Below, one piece after another: positions 1-5,677 of a stretch of 6,110 nt of DNA. A program made the position numbers and the translations under genes. Position 1 is the stretch's first letter, and each line of letters begins with the position of its first letter. The stretch comes from Holosporales bacterium (GTDB lineage: Bacteria; Pseudomonadota; Alphaproteobacteria; BNTO01). The notes below the pieces were generated by a model, which worked only from the letters and a program-made list of their open reading frames with translations, had not been told where the DNA came from and did not search any database. Location of the stretch: positions 1 through 6,110 of the forward strand of contig JAISRQ010000054.1 of assembly GCA_031273545.1 (NCBI GenBank), written 5' to 3'.

Positions 1-393
1 AATGCGTCTCACTACCATATCATCAGGATCAGTAAGGATCGTGTCCATTTCGGCTATCATCTCCTTCGCATAGTTCATTATCTCGAAGTAAAGAGCGAGT
101 TCACTTAAATCTATATCGCGTCTAAGTCTTCCCCATTCAAATACCATTTCCCGAGTAAGTCCTCCAGTAGTAGCCTGAAGCTTAGAAATAAATTTATCAA
201 GTTCGCTCCGATTGAACTTAACCATATCCACGTGACTGACCAAATCTATATCTATAACGGATGTGTCTACAAGGCGAATCCTATGTTGGATAGCATCGCT
301 GTGACCTGCAAGTACTTGGATAAACTCCTGTGTTGTGGTGATCTCCGAGTGCCCAAAATTAGCACATGCAGCTAATAGTAATACTTTCTTCAT
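1..393 (-). CDS. Unrecognised exported protein or lipoprotein, N-terminal 131 residues (partial)
   Basis: I read an open frame from an ATG at 391-393 to the left edge with no stop, giving 131 residues; the 3' end lies outside the window. The start is supported by GGAG at 400-403, six bases upstream. An in-frame ATG five codons earlier (406-408) is possible but overlaps that site. The protein opens MKKVLLLAACANFGHSE, a short positively charged and hydrophobic leader. LAAC at residues 7-10 resembles a lipobox, but the leader is unusually short for a lipoprotein, so cleavage near residue 16 by ordinary signal peptidase is equally plausible. The rest is charged, probably helical, and rich in Asp, Glu, Leu and Ile. 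I recognise no family or catalytic motif. It follows the symporter gene on the same strand after a 186-bp gap. Export is inferred; function is unknown. Confidence 0.7.
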   Translation of the reverse strand, partial: MKKVLLLAACANFGHSEITTTQEFIQVLAGHSDAIQHRIRLVDTSVIDIDLVSHVDMVKFNRSELDKFISKLQATTGGLTREMVFEWGRLRRDIDLSELALYFEIMNYAKEMIAEMDTILTDPDDMVVRRI

Positions 394-546
394 AACATTC
401 TCCAACATAAACACTTCCCTGCGGTAATGATGGCACAGATAGTGTTAACAAATCGTTAATTTTTGCAATTATTTTAATTTTTTTTATAAGATTGAATAAT
501 CCACTTAGGATAGTAACGTATAAAATAAAGCGACACTAAACAAACA

Positions 547-558
547 AAAATGCATTTT
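547..558 (-). terminator. Weak AT-only palindrome after the symporter gene
   Basis: AAAATGCATTTT is a perfect 12-base palindrome 21 bases past the symporter stop. On the minus strand it is followed by TGTTTGTTT, giving a T-rich tail. The stem is almost all A-T, so it would be a poor intrinsic terminator. The rest of the gap at 394-579 is AT-rich, including an A/T run near 460-490, and I see no gene or clear promoter in it. Confidence 0.25.
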
Positions 559-579
559 GATGACAATGTATCGCGAATA

Positions 580-1869
580 TTAAACTCTTCGAATATTCAA
601 GAATCTCTTCAATATAATTGTAAAGGCTCCGTTATATGCCACATTTACTGCGGTAAGAAACGGTTCCAACAAAAAGTACATACTTGCCAGCAACATCACA
701 GAATCCGCATTCAACCCTAAGTGCTTTTGAAGGATCCCTGACATAACGATAATACCCCCACCAGGAACAGACACACACGAAAACTGAGCGACACACGTAT
801 ACAACGCAAACATTGCGTAGCAGGATAATGACGGAAATGCCCCTGACGTGAGCAACAACAATGCGAGCCCAGATAAGCACACATTAATTACGTCTCCAAT
901 CGCGTGAACGTTCACTGTTGTAGGGATTATCAGCCTTGCAAAATCATGATCATCTTGGATGTTTTTTTCTTCAGACTGAATTGTAATTGGTAAAGTAGCA
1001 ACACTCGACATAGTGCAAAACCCCGTAATGGTGGCCGGTAACATGTTTTTGAAATAACGCCATGCTGTTACGGGGTTTAGATTGGCTGCAATTAAATAGC
1101 TCGCGGCCAGAAATAGTAATATACACCCAAAGTTAAATGCAAATATTGGTCCAAAATCTTTTATAACAAACCCAGATGTTGCTTCCAAAGATAGCTTTAT
1201 TATGAAGCCTAACACATACAACGGAATGACCGGAACAAAAAGCTTCAACAGACCAACCTCAGATAAATTGCGCATACGAACAATAAGGTTTTTTACCTGC
1301 TCTAATTGTGTGTTACTTGCGAATATCCCTAACGACAATACGCCCTTTAATACGCTGTTCTTTGATGTATCTTCCATTTTTCTGTAGTGACTGTTTCGTA
1401 TGCGAGATATGTAGGACGAGCCCAATGTGTTGAACCATAATGCAAACAACAGCGCAAAAATCATAATCCTATCACTAGGTAGGCTTAGTAGGGGGAGAGT
1501 CCATAGTTGCGCAACTATATCGCCAGGAAGGTCGTTTATTATAGGGTGCGAAATCATTCCGGATAAGAAGATCTTAGCTGCCCCATATGAATAAAACACG
1601 GCTACTAAAACGGACATTATTACGCTAACAAAAACGCCAATTAATATTCGAGACGCATTATCCTCGTAAAAGATAATAGATGCGACAAGGTAACTAAATA
1701 TAACGAACGGAAGCGAAAATATGAGGATGTCTTTTATTGAGCAGCTGATTGAGTATAAGAAAGAAGCAACGCCCGATGGTAAAAACGGGGCTGACAAGTA
1801 TCCAAAAGCTAGCGCGACAGACACTTGCAACAAAGTGTTGTTGCGAATCCACTCAAAAAAACGCTTCAT
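580..1869 (-). CDS. Divergent dicarboxylate/amino-acid:cation symporter (SLC1/DAACS family)
   Basis: This is a 429-residue inner-membrane protein of about eight hydrophobic segments and two re-entrant loops, the usual size and plan of the GltP/GltPh family. Recognisable parts are the first membrane segment after MKRFFEWIRNN, the Ser-rich hairpin-1 tip CTMSSVATLP (residues 285-294), the VPGGG hairpin-2 tip (368-372), and the last helix with LLEPFLTAVNVAYN (400-413). The family imports glutamate, aspartate, C4-dicarboxylates or neutral amino acids using Na+ or H+. By eye, the NMDGT signature reads NVHAI (320-324) here. In the last helix, the positions of GltPh D394, R397, N401 and D405 read E, L, N and N. 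Substrate and coupling ion may therefore differ from characterised members. The ATG at 1867-1869 is chosen because AGGAG lies eight bases upstream. A TTG at 1930-1932 would add 21 residues but has a weaker site. I see no convincing promoter. Confidence 0.88.
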   Translation of the reverse strand: MKRFFEWIRNNTLLQVSVALAFGYLSAPFLPSGVASFLYSISCSIKDILIFSLPFVIFSYLVASIIFYEDNASRILIGVFVSVIMSVLVAVFYSYGAAKIFLSGMISHPIINDLPGDIVAQLWTLPLLSLPSDRIMIFALLFALWFNTLGSSYISRIRNSHYRKMEDTSKNSVLKGVLSLGIFASNTQLEQVKNLIVRMRNLSEVGLLKLFVPVIPLYVLGFIIKLSLEATSGFVIKDFGPIFAFNFGCILLFLAASYLIAANLNPVTAWRYFKNMLPATITGFCTMSSVATLPITIQSEEKNIQDDHDFARLIIPTTVNVHAIGDVINVCLSGLALLLLTSGAFPSLSCYAMFALYTCVAQFSCVSVPGGGIIVMSGILQKHLGLNADSVMLLASMYFLLEPFLTAVNVAYNGAFTIILKRFLNIRRV

Positions 1870-1877
1870 TGTATAGG

Positions 1878-1882
1878 CTCCT
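1878..1882 (-). promoter_or_regulatory. Ribosome binding site that fixes the symporter start
   Basis: AGGAG on the minus strand lies eight bases before the ATG at 1867-1869. It favours this start over the in-frame TTG at 1930-1932. The chosen start also places the first membrane helix at the usual distance from the N-terminus. Confidence 0.7.
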
Positions 1883-1906
1883 AAAGTAAATGACGCTGTT
1901 AAATAC

Positions 1907-1934
1907 AGTTGAGCCTCTGCGTATAGACTCAACT
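1907..1934 (-). promoter_or_regulatory. Stem-loop in the symporter leader
   Basis: AGTTGAG (1907-1913) and CTCAACT (1928-1934) form a perfect 7-bp inverted repeat around a 14-base loop, about 38 bases before the symporter start. It could be an operator or an mRNA hairpin. A repeat of this length can arise by chance, so this is only a candidate. Confidence 0.25.
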
Positions 1935-2041
1935 CTTACGGCTTTCCAGCCCGACCTGCAACATCTTAGCTTTAATGTGGTTTATACTCAATACTTGGAT
2001 ACAATTTACCTGCTAGTTAATTTTCGCATACACTGGAGTCA

Positions 2042-2115
2042 TCCAAAGATTGCGGATTTAACGTTGAAGAACAGTAAGCGTTTGTTTGTCCAAAAACTTC
2101 GTCACCTTTTATGGA
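2042..2115 (+). repeat. Imperfect palindromic repeat, copy 1
   Basis: This copy opens CCAAAGATTGCGGAT and has TAAGCGTTTGTT in the middle, both identical to copy 2. From 2043 to 2102 it matches 3779-3838 at about 46 of 60 positions without gaps, counted by hand. The ends TCCA and TGGA still pair and GCGGA can pair with TTCGT, but the rest of the stem is degraded compared with copies 2 and 3. It lies upstream of the phosphoesterase promoter in the divergent gap. No target-site duplication or coding capacity is evident. Confidence 0.7.
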
Positions 2116-2234
2116 GTTGTGGTAGGTTATGCAAAGTTTGTTTTTCTATTTTACACTATTTGTATGAATTATTTTCAGTGACTTCATTCTTTTAAATTAG
2201 TTCTATGTAATAAATCGATATTACTTTGTGTATA

Positions 2235-2263
2235 TTGACAGGACGCAGGTGTGTAGATATAAT
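2235..2263 (+). promoter_or_regulatory. Exact-consensus sigma70 promoter of the phosphoesterase gene
   Basis: TTGACA (2235-2240) and TATAAT (2258-2263) both match the consensus perfectly and are 17 bases apart, the optimal spacing. Transcription would start near 2270, leaving a leader of about 40 bases before the ATG at 2310. The promoter lies inside the longest possible open frame (from 2226), so the upstream ATGs at 2226 and 2262 cannot be used on this transcript. Confidence 0.85.
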
Positions 2264-2299
2264 GAATACACGGGGGAAGATGTCAATATATAAAGAAGC

Positions 2300-2304
2300 A
2301 GGAG
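2300..2304 (+). promoter_or_regulatory. Ribosome binding site that fixes the phosphoesterase start
   Basis: AGGAG lies five bases before the ATG at 2310-2312. Starting there places a signal peptide exactly at the N-terminus. The in-frame ATG at 2280 lacks such a site and would bury the signal peptide. Confidence 0.8.
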
Positions 2305-2309
2305 AGTAT

Positions 2310-3731
2310 ATGAATTTTCTAAAAAAAATGATACCAACATGCCTAATACTAGCGTGCATGCAAACAGGTTACACTACAGAAGAAGACCCGTACGAAGAAG
2401 GGGTAGAAATACTAAGTAACGGAAGAGAACATACTGCACACATAAACATGTTTGAAGGAATTATTTACAATTGTCCATTTGATACCTATGATTTTCGTAC
2501 GTACAACATGCCCACGAATGAGTATCGGGAACCTATTCAACCTTCAGATTTGAGAGAAGTTACGAATATTTTTAATGATATCAACACTTTTATTCAAAAC
2601 TCAGGTGATTCTTCAAAAAAACACATCGTTATAAGTTTGCCAGATTTGCACGGAGCCCATTACACATATGGTCACATAGTTAGTCTTGCGAATCTGCTAA
2701 GAGAAAACTATCCAGGTAACAAAATTTATTTTATATTTCCAGGGGATGCCGCAGCTCGAGGTGATCCGCCATTTTATTCGAAAGAACAACAACTAGGGAA
2801 TTTTTGCACAAGCTTGCTCCTTCCGTTAAGTAAAATTCAGAACGTGGAAGTTGTTTACGCTCTAGGAAATCATGATTTTCAAAATACATGGAAATTTCTT
2901 AACTTTTTAATGTTTTTGAAGAAACATAATATTTCGTGTATAACGCACTTCAAGAAAGGAATAAACACTTTGTATGAAGGAATAATAGGCACGCCCGTTC
3001 AATGTTTTGATCTCCGTAGTCCTGAGTTTACTGAACGCTTGGCAGATTACGATATTGATGAACAGGCTGTAGAATCGGCCACTGTTAATGGGAAGGAACT
3101 TAAGCCGGAATGCCTAAAAGAGACGTTTATATCGGGAAATACTTTATTTTTTCCTTACTGTCTTGCTTGGGCTTGGTATGGAGGAGGGGATAACCAAGAC
3201 GCACCAAAAAAAATATTTGAAGATAGCTACTATGACAAGTTAGGTAAAATTGCAAACGCTAATAGCAGAATTCCCGAGAAACTAGACACAGATGAGGGTC
3301 AAGAGCATATACGGGAGACAGCTGAGCTGTTCCGACAAGGAATAGATGAGCTTATCAACAGTAATAGTAAAGCTAAAACACTAAATGTAGTTATTATGTC
3401 TCATGCGACAGATGAACAGACAGAAGATTTTCTCAATCGTATGTTCAAACTCGAATGTGCTCAAATTAACAGAAATAATTTTAAAGATGATGCGGATAGG
3501 ATAAAGCTATTCGTTGCAGGTGGACATCGTCATTACAAGTTCACGAAGACTATTGCATTGAATACGGACGGACAACACGTAACGAATGTTCCATACTGTG
3601 CGTCCAGGGACTTGGGACAAGGAATGCATGTCTGGTTGCTAGACGATGGATCCGTACCAGCTGCGCCCGTAGAACCATGGACACGTACCGTTGCAACGCA
3701 AACAAGGTCGGTTCACATTCCGTTATATTGA
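2310..3731 (+). CDS. Exported calcineurin-like metallophosphoesterase
   Basis: This 473-residue protein begins with a signal peptide (MNFLKKMIPTCLILACMQTG). ILAC ending at Cys16 could be a loose lipobox, so it may be periplasmic or membrane-anchored. All five metallophosphatase blocks appear in order: DLH at 112-114, GDAAARG at 145-151, GNHD at 186-189, SH with His365, and GGHRH at 404-408. The two-metal ligands (D112, H114, D146, N187, H365, H406, H408) therefore look intact and an active phosphomonoesterase or phosphodiesterase is likely. The substrate cannot be read from sequence. Length and motif spacing differ from UshA: there is no separate C-terminal 5'-nucleotidase domain, and a long insert of about 170 residues (190-360) separates blocks III and IV. 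It has its own strong promoter and is convergent with ruvC. A nucleotidase or protein-phosphatase role is possible but unproven. Confidence 0.9.
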   Translation: MNFLKKMIPTCLILACMQTGYTTEEDPYEEGVEILSNGREHTAHINMFEGIIYNCPFDTYDFRTYNMPTNEYREPIQPSDLREVTNIFNDINTFIQNSGDSSKKHIVISLPDLHGAHYTYGHIVSLANLLRENYPGNKIYFIFPGDAAARGDPPFYSKEQQLGNFCTSLLLPLSKIQNVEVVYALGNHDFQNTWKFLNFLMFLKKHNISCITHFKKGINTLYEGIIGTPVQCFDLRSPEFTERLADYDIDEQAVESATVNGKELKPECLKETFISGNTLFFPYCLAWAWYGGGDNQDAPKKIFEDSYYDKLGKIANANSRIPEKLDTDEGQEHIRETAELFRQGIDELINSNSKAKTLNVVIMSHATDEQTEDFLNRMFKLECAQINRNNFKDDADRIKLFVAGGHRHYKFTKTIALNTDGQHVTNVPYCASRDLGQGMHVWLLDDGSVPAAPVEPWTRTVATQTRSVHIPLY

Positions 3732-3736
3732 CAAAA

Positions 3737-3760
3737 TTTCGCCCCTTGTCAGATGCGAAA
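3737..3760. terminator. Hairpin just after the phosphoesterase stop
   Basis: TTTCGC (3737-3742) pairs with GCGAAA (3755-3760) around a 12-base loop, five bases past the stop codon. There is no T tract on the plus strand; on the minus strand the stem is followed by TTTTG. It may end or stabilise a transcript, but it is not a textbook terminator. Confidence 0.3.
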
Positions 3761-3778
3761 AAGAGTTAAGGTTATCCT

Positions 3779-3848
3779 CCAAAGATTGCGGATAAGAAGC
3801 TGAATAATCGTAAGCGTTTGTTGGGCTGATAAATTCGTAATCATTTGG
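3779..3848 (+). repeat. Imperfect palindromic repeat, copy 2 (best stem)
   Basis: The two ends pair as RNA on the plus strand. CCAAA (3779-3783) pairs with TTTGG (3844-3848), GATT pairs with AATC, and GCGGAT pairs with ATTCGT through two G-U wobbles, with one bulged A in the 3' arm. That is about 15 base pairs around a 39-base interior that carries the shared TAAGCGTTTGTT. It sits between the convergent phosphoesterase and ruvC genes, in the direction of the phosphoesterase. There is no coding frame and no T tract. Confidence 0.75.
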
Positions 3849-3858
3849 TTAGTGTATA

Positions 3859-3906
3859 TACCGGGGTTTCCAATCTTTTGGGCTCCGGTAGGCCTAATCT
3901 TTTAGG
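3859..3906. terminator. Pair of small hairpins with identical loops between convergent genes
   Basis: CCAA-TCTT-TTGG (3870-3881) is enclosed by TACCGG/CCGGTA (3859-3864 and 3885-3890). It is followed by CCTAA-TCTT-TTAGG (3893-3906). The two hairpins share the loop and most of the stem. The second ends 13 bases from the ruvC stop, so the block is the likely place where minus-strand ruvC transcription ends. No T run follows on either strand, so intrinsic termination is uncertain. Confidence 0.35.
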
Positions 3907-3918
3907 AAAGTGGGTCAC

Positions 3919-4443
3919 CTAAGCACACAACGTTTTCATGACTAGATGTTGCGCATGACAAATCGCGATTGCCAATGCGTCGGTTCCATCAGCTCGCACG
4001 CGTACATTTTTGTCCCCAACCTTTAGTGCTGGCAGGAAGTACTCCACCATGGTCTTCACTTGAGATTTATCTGCATGACCCAACCCTGTTACTGTTTTCT
4101 TTATGCAATTGGCTCCATACTCGAACACGTCAACTCCGGCAATCGCAGGCACAAGCATAACCACCCCGCGAGCCATGCATAACTTCATGGTCGATTCCCC
4201 GTTCCTATTTACGAAGACTTCCTCTATTGCAATATGACTTGGTTTTAATTCATTAATAACCTCAGATAATTCTGTGTAAATTTGCTTCAAACGTTGTGCC
4301 ACGTGTAATGAAGAGGGCACGGATATCACTCCATGTTCCACGTACTTCAGGCGTCCTCCTTGCACGTCAACACCCGCAGCAGCATCAACGCAGCCCCAGC
4401 CTGTATGCAATAACCCCGGATCTATGCCGATAATACGAGTCAT
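3919..4443 (-). CDS. ruvC: Holliday junction resolvase RuvC
   Basis: RuvC is the endonuclease that, as a dimer with the RuvAB branch-migration motor, cuts Holliday junctions symmetrically during recombinational repair. The product is 174 residues, the usual family length. The N-terminal MTRIIGIDPGLLHTGWG is diagnostic. The four acidic catalytic residues expected for Mg2+ binding are present: Asp8, Glu74 in AIEEVF, and Asp152 and Asp155 in ADGTDALAIAICH. The ATG at 4441-4443 is chosen because it opens exactly at the family N-terminus and has GAGGAG six bases upstream; the frame could otherwise extend to 4548, which would add 35 residues unlike RuvC. It lies alone, without ruvA or ruvB next to it in this window, 137 bp after the Dsb-like lipoprotein gene on the same strand. 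The enzyme looks fully functional. Confidence 0.96.
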   Translation of the reverse strand: MTRIIGIDPGLLHTGWGCVDAAAGVDVQGGRLKYVEHGVISVPSSLHVAQRLKQIYTELSEVINELKPSHIAIEEVFVNRNGESTMKLCMARGVVMLVPAIAGVDVFEYGANCIKKTVTGLGHADKSQVKTMVEYFLPALKVGDKNVRVRADGTDALAIAICHAQHLVMKTLCA

Positions 4444-4449
4444 ACACCA

Positions 4450-4455
4450 CTCCTC
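4450..4455 (-). promoter_or_regulatory. ruvC ribosome binding site
   Basis: GAGGAG on the minus strand lies six bases before the ruvC ATG. The same hexamer occurs in the 3' arm of the hairpin just upstream, whose 5' arm carries the complementary CTCCTC. Confidence 0.75.
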
Positions 4456-4459
4456 ATAT

Positions 4460-4485
4460 GGGGTCCCTCCTCGAGGAGCAACCCC
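4460..4485 (-). promoter_or_regulatory. Strong GC-rich hairpin in the ruvC leader
   Basis: On the minus strand GGGGT, two unpaired bases, the perfect palindrome CTCCTCGAGGAG, two unpaired bases and ACCCC form a 26-base stem-loop. It ends four bases before the ruvC ribosome binding site. The palindrome's CTCCTC could pair either with its own 3' arm or with the downstream GAGGAG, so it could expose or mask the site. It has no T tract, which argues against a simple terminator for the upstream gene. Regulation is inferred only. Confidence 0.5.
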
Positions 4486-4580
4486 TTGCGTTTCCTGATT
4501 CTCTTCCCCCGTATTTATAATGGTTAACAATGTCCTCCCGAATAACACGTTTGCATGCTTCTTCGGACAGGTTCTTCCTA

Positions 4581-5450
4581 CTATTTCTTGGCGCCCTCAG
4601 GTTCTGTCGGTTTGGGCGACACCTCTTGGTTGTTCAACGCGTCCTGCCATGGCCTATTTGCCTTTACAGCATCCACAACCAAATCCATTTTATCCTTAAT
4701 AAACGCAGGAATCATTTCTAATCCCTTGTTTGTCGAAATGAAAATAACAGGCATCTGAAGCGGAATACCTATATCAATTGCGATTCGTCCATGAGCGATT
4801 AACTCCTGCTGCATGGATTCGTTCTCTATATCCGACTTAAGTTTTTCCGAATCAAGCCCAGCCTCCTTTGCAAATTGGAGCACGCGGGTCGTTGTAAGGG
4901 CCGTATGATCCCGTATATCCGGAAACTTCAGCAAAAAATCCACCGCTTTTTGTGAGTTTTGAAAGGATGCTGCAATTGTAGCCTTCGCAGCAAGCAATGA
5001 CGTTGGTGCCGATGCATTTCCCTCTTGTTCTCCGTAAACGCTAACTGGGACTAAGAAAAAAGCCACATCGTTTCTTTCCTTTGCAATTGGCATCATTACT
5101 TCCGAAATAAATTTCTTAGAAACTGGCTCCAACGGGTCAAAGAACAAAGCTAGCTTAACAGGAGCCTTACTGTCGCCGATAACCAACTTAGCATTAAATA
5201 ACTTACTTTGGTTACTTGTCGCGTTCTGTTCTATCTTCGTTATTACTTCCTGTTGACGTTTTTGCACGCCAGCATCGATCGCTGTTACGAAGTCTTCTGG
5301 ATGCTCGGCGAGCATTTTCCGAACGACTTCTACGATACGTTGTTCTGAAATCTCAGACTTTTGTGATTCATTTTTACCATTTTCATTGTTATTGCATCCC
5401 ACGAAAAAAGCAAGGATCGACGAGCATAACAAAGATTTGACTGATTGCAT
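4581..5450 (-). CDS. DsbA/ScsC-like thioredoxin-fold lipoprotein lacking the CXXC cysteines
   Basis: The product has 289 residues. Its leader MQSVKSLLCSSILAFFVGC ends in a lipobox-like FVGC, so Cys19 is the probable lipidated residue and the protein should be anchored facing the periplasm. A low-complexity Asn/Glu/Lys linker follows. Residues about 36-75 form a helical region like the N-terminal segment of ScsC/Com1-type proteins, and a DsbA-like thioredoxin fold runs from about 86 to 265. The family motif FFDYxCPYCKKF is replaced by FFDPLEPVSKKF (103-114): both active-site cysteines are gone (E108 and S111). The cis-proline loop (QMPV, Pro234) remains, and the C-terminus is a Pro/Glu/Lys-rich tail. 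Disulphide oxidase or isomerase activity is therefore unlikely; a chaperone, adaptor or binding role is possible. The start has only a modest AGAAG six bases upstream. Confidence 0.85.
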   Translation of the reverse strand: MQSVKSLLCSSILAFFVGCNNNENGKNESQKSEISEQRIVEVVRKMLAEHPEDFVTAIDAGVQKRQQEVITKIEQNATSNQSKLFNAKLVIGDSKAPVKLALFFDPLEPVSKKFISEVMMPIAKERNDVAFFLVPVSVYGEQEGNASAPTSLLAAKATIAASFQNSQKAVDFLLKFPDIRDHTALTTTRVLQFAKEAGLDSEKLKSDIENESMQQELIAHGRIAIDIGIPLQMPVIFISTNKGLEMIPAFIKDKMDLVVDAVKANRPWQDALNNQEVSPKPTEPEGAKK

Positions 5451-5483
5451 AACATTCTTCTAGACAACCCAAATACTGAGTTC

Positions 5484-5512
5484 ATCGTACCGCTATTACA
5501 AAACAAATCCAA
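5484..5512 (-). promoter_or_regulatory. Candidate promoter of the Dsb-like lipoprotein gene
   Basis: On the minus strand TTGGAT (5507-5512) and TACGAT (5484-5489) are 17 bases apart, matching the sigma70 consensus at 3 and 4 of 6 positions. Transcription would start about 27 bases before the ATG at 5450. Position and spacing fit; the boxes are weak. Confidence 0.35.
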
Positions 5513-5529
5513 TACCTGTACGTCCATTT

Positions 5530-5612
5530 CCTGAAGGATTACGGACTTTTTTGCAAAATAAATGCTTATGATCCCTTAGTTTATAGTTCTATGTTCGTTC
5601 GCAATCTTCAGG
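5530..5612 (-). repeat. Imperfect palindromic repeat, copy 3 (inverted, diverged)
   Basis: Read on the minus strand this opens CCTGAAGATTGCG and closes CCGTAATCCTTCAGG. The 32 bases from TAAGC to CGTAATC have the same length as in copy 2 and agree at about 23 positions, counted by hand. The left half carries about 12 extra bases. The ends pair as CCTGAA with TTCAGG, where copy 2 has CCAAA with TTTGG, so the sequence changed while pairing was kept. It lies between the methyltransferase-like gene and the Dsb-like gene, in their direction. Confidence 0.6.
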
Positions 5613-5677
5613 GATCTCGGTAACGATTTTCAGTGATAATATTTGTTTGCACTCATTGGATATTCCACTATTCATTA

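Larger units (their letters stand above)
1870..2309. other. Divergent intergenic region (440 bp), no convincing gene
   Basis: This region separates the leftward symporter from the rightward phosphoesterase. It holds the symporter leader, a palindromic repeat (2042-2115), an AT-rich stretch (about 2120-2230) and the phosphoesterase promoter (2235-2263). A plus-strand open frame of about 101 codons (1890-2195) crosses the repeat and overlaps the symporter leader. It has no good ribosome binding site, and its only resemblance is to the repeat, so I do not call it a gene. Confidence 0.6.

Noticed and set aside
574..609. Direct repeat CGAATATT...CTCTT twice around the symporter stop codon
   Set aside because: Only 8 plus 5 bases, AT-rich and unequally spaced; likely chance.
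1890..2195. Plus-strand open frame of 101 codons in the divergent gap
   Set aside because: It overlaps the symporter start region, lacks a ribosome binding site and runs through a palindromic repeat. Copy 2 of the repeat breaks the same frame with stops. Probably noncoding.
4511..4540. TATAAA-like -10 box as a ruvC promoter (minus strand, near 4514-4520)
   Set aside because: No acceptable -35 box at 16-18 bases; too weak to call.
4444..4548. Upstream extension of ruvC by 35 codons
   Set aside because: The added residues do not resemble RuvC, and the ATG at 4443 has a good ribosome binding site and matches the family N-terminus.
4530..4758. Two overlapping plus-strand open frames of about 65 codons
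   Set aside because: They lie antisense to the end of the Dsb-like gene and the ruvC leader, with no recognisable product or start signal.
391..5460. Identical GAATGTTATG at the starts of the left-edge gene and the Dsb-like gene
   Set aside because: A ten-base match around start codons in AT-rich DNA can be coincidence. There is no further similarity upstream or downstream.
5330..5527. Minus-strand 65-codon frame over the start of the Dsb-like gene
   Set aside because: It overlaps the start of a well-supported gene in another frame and has no family resemblance or start signal.
2042..5612. CRISPR array
   Set aside because: The repeats are far apart, in both orientations, diverged and palindromic, with no regular spacers or cas genes.
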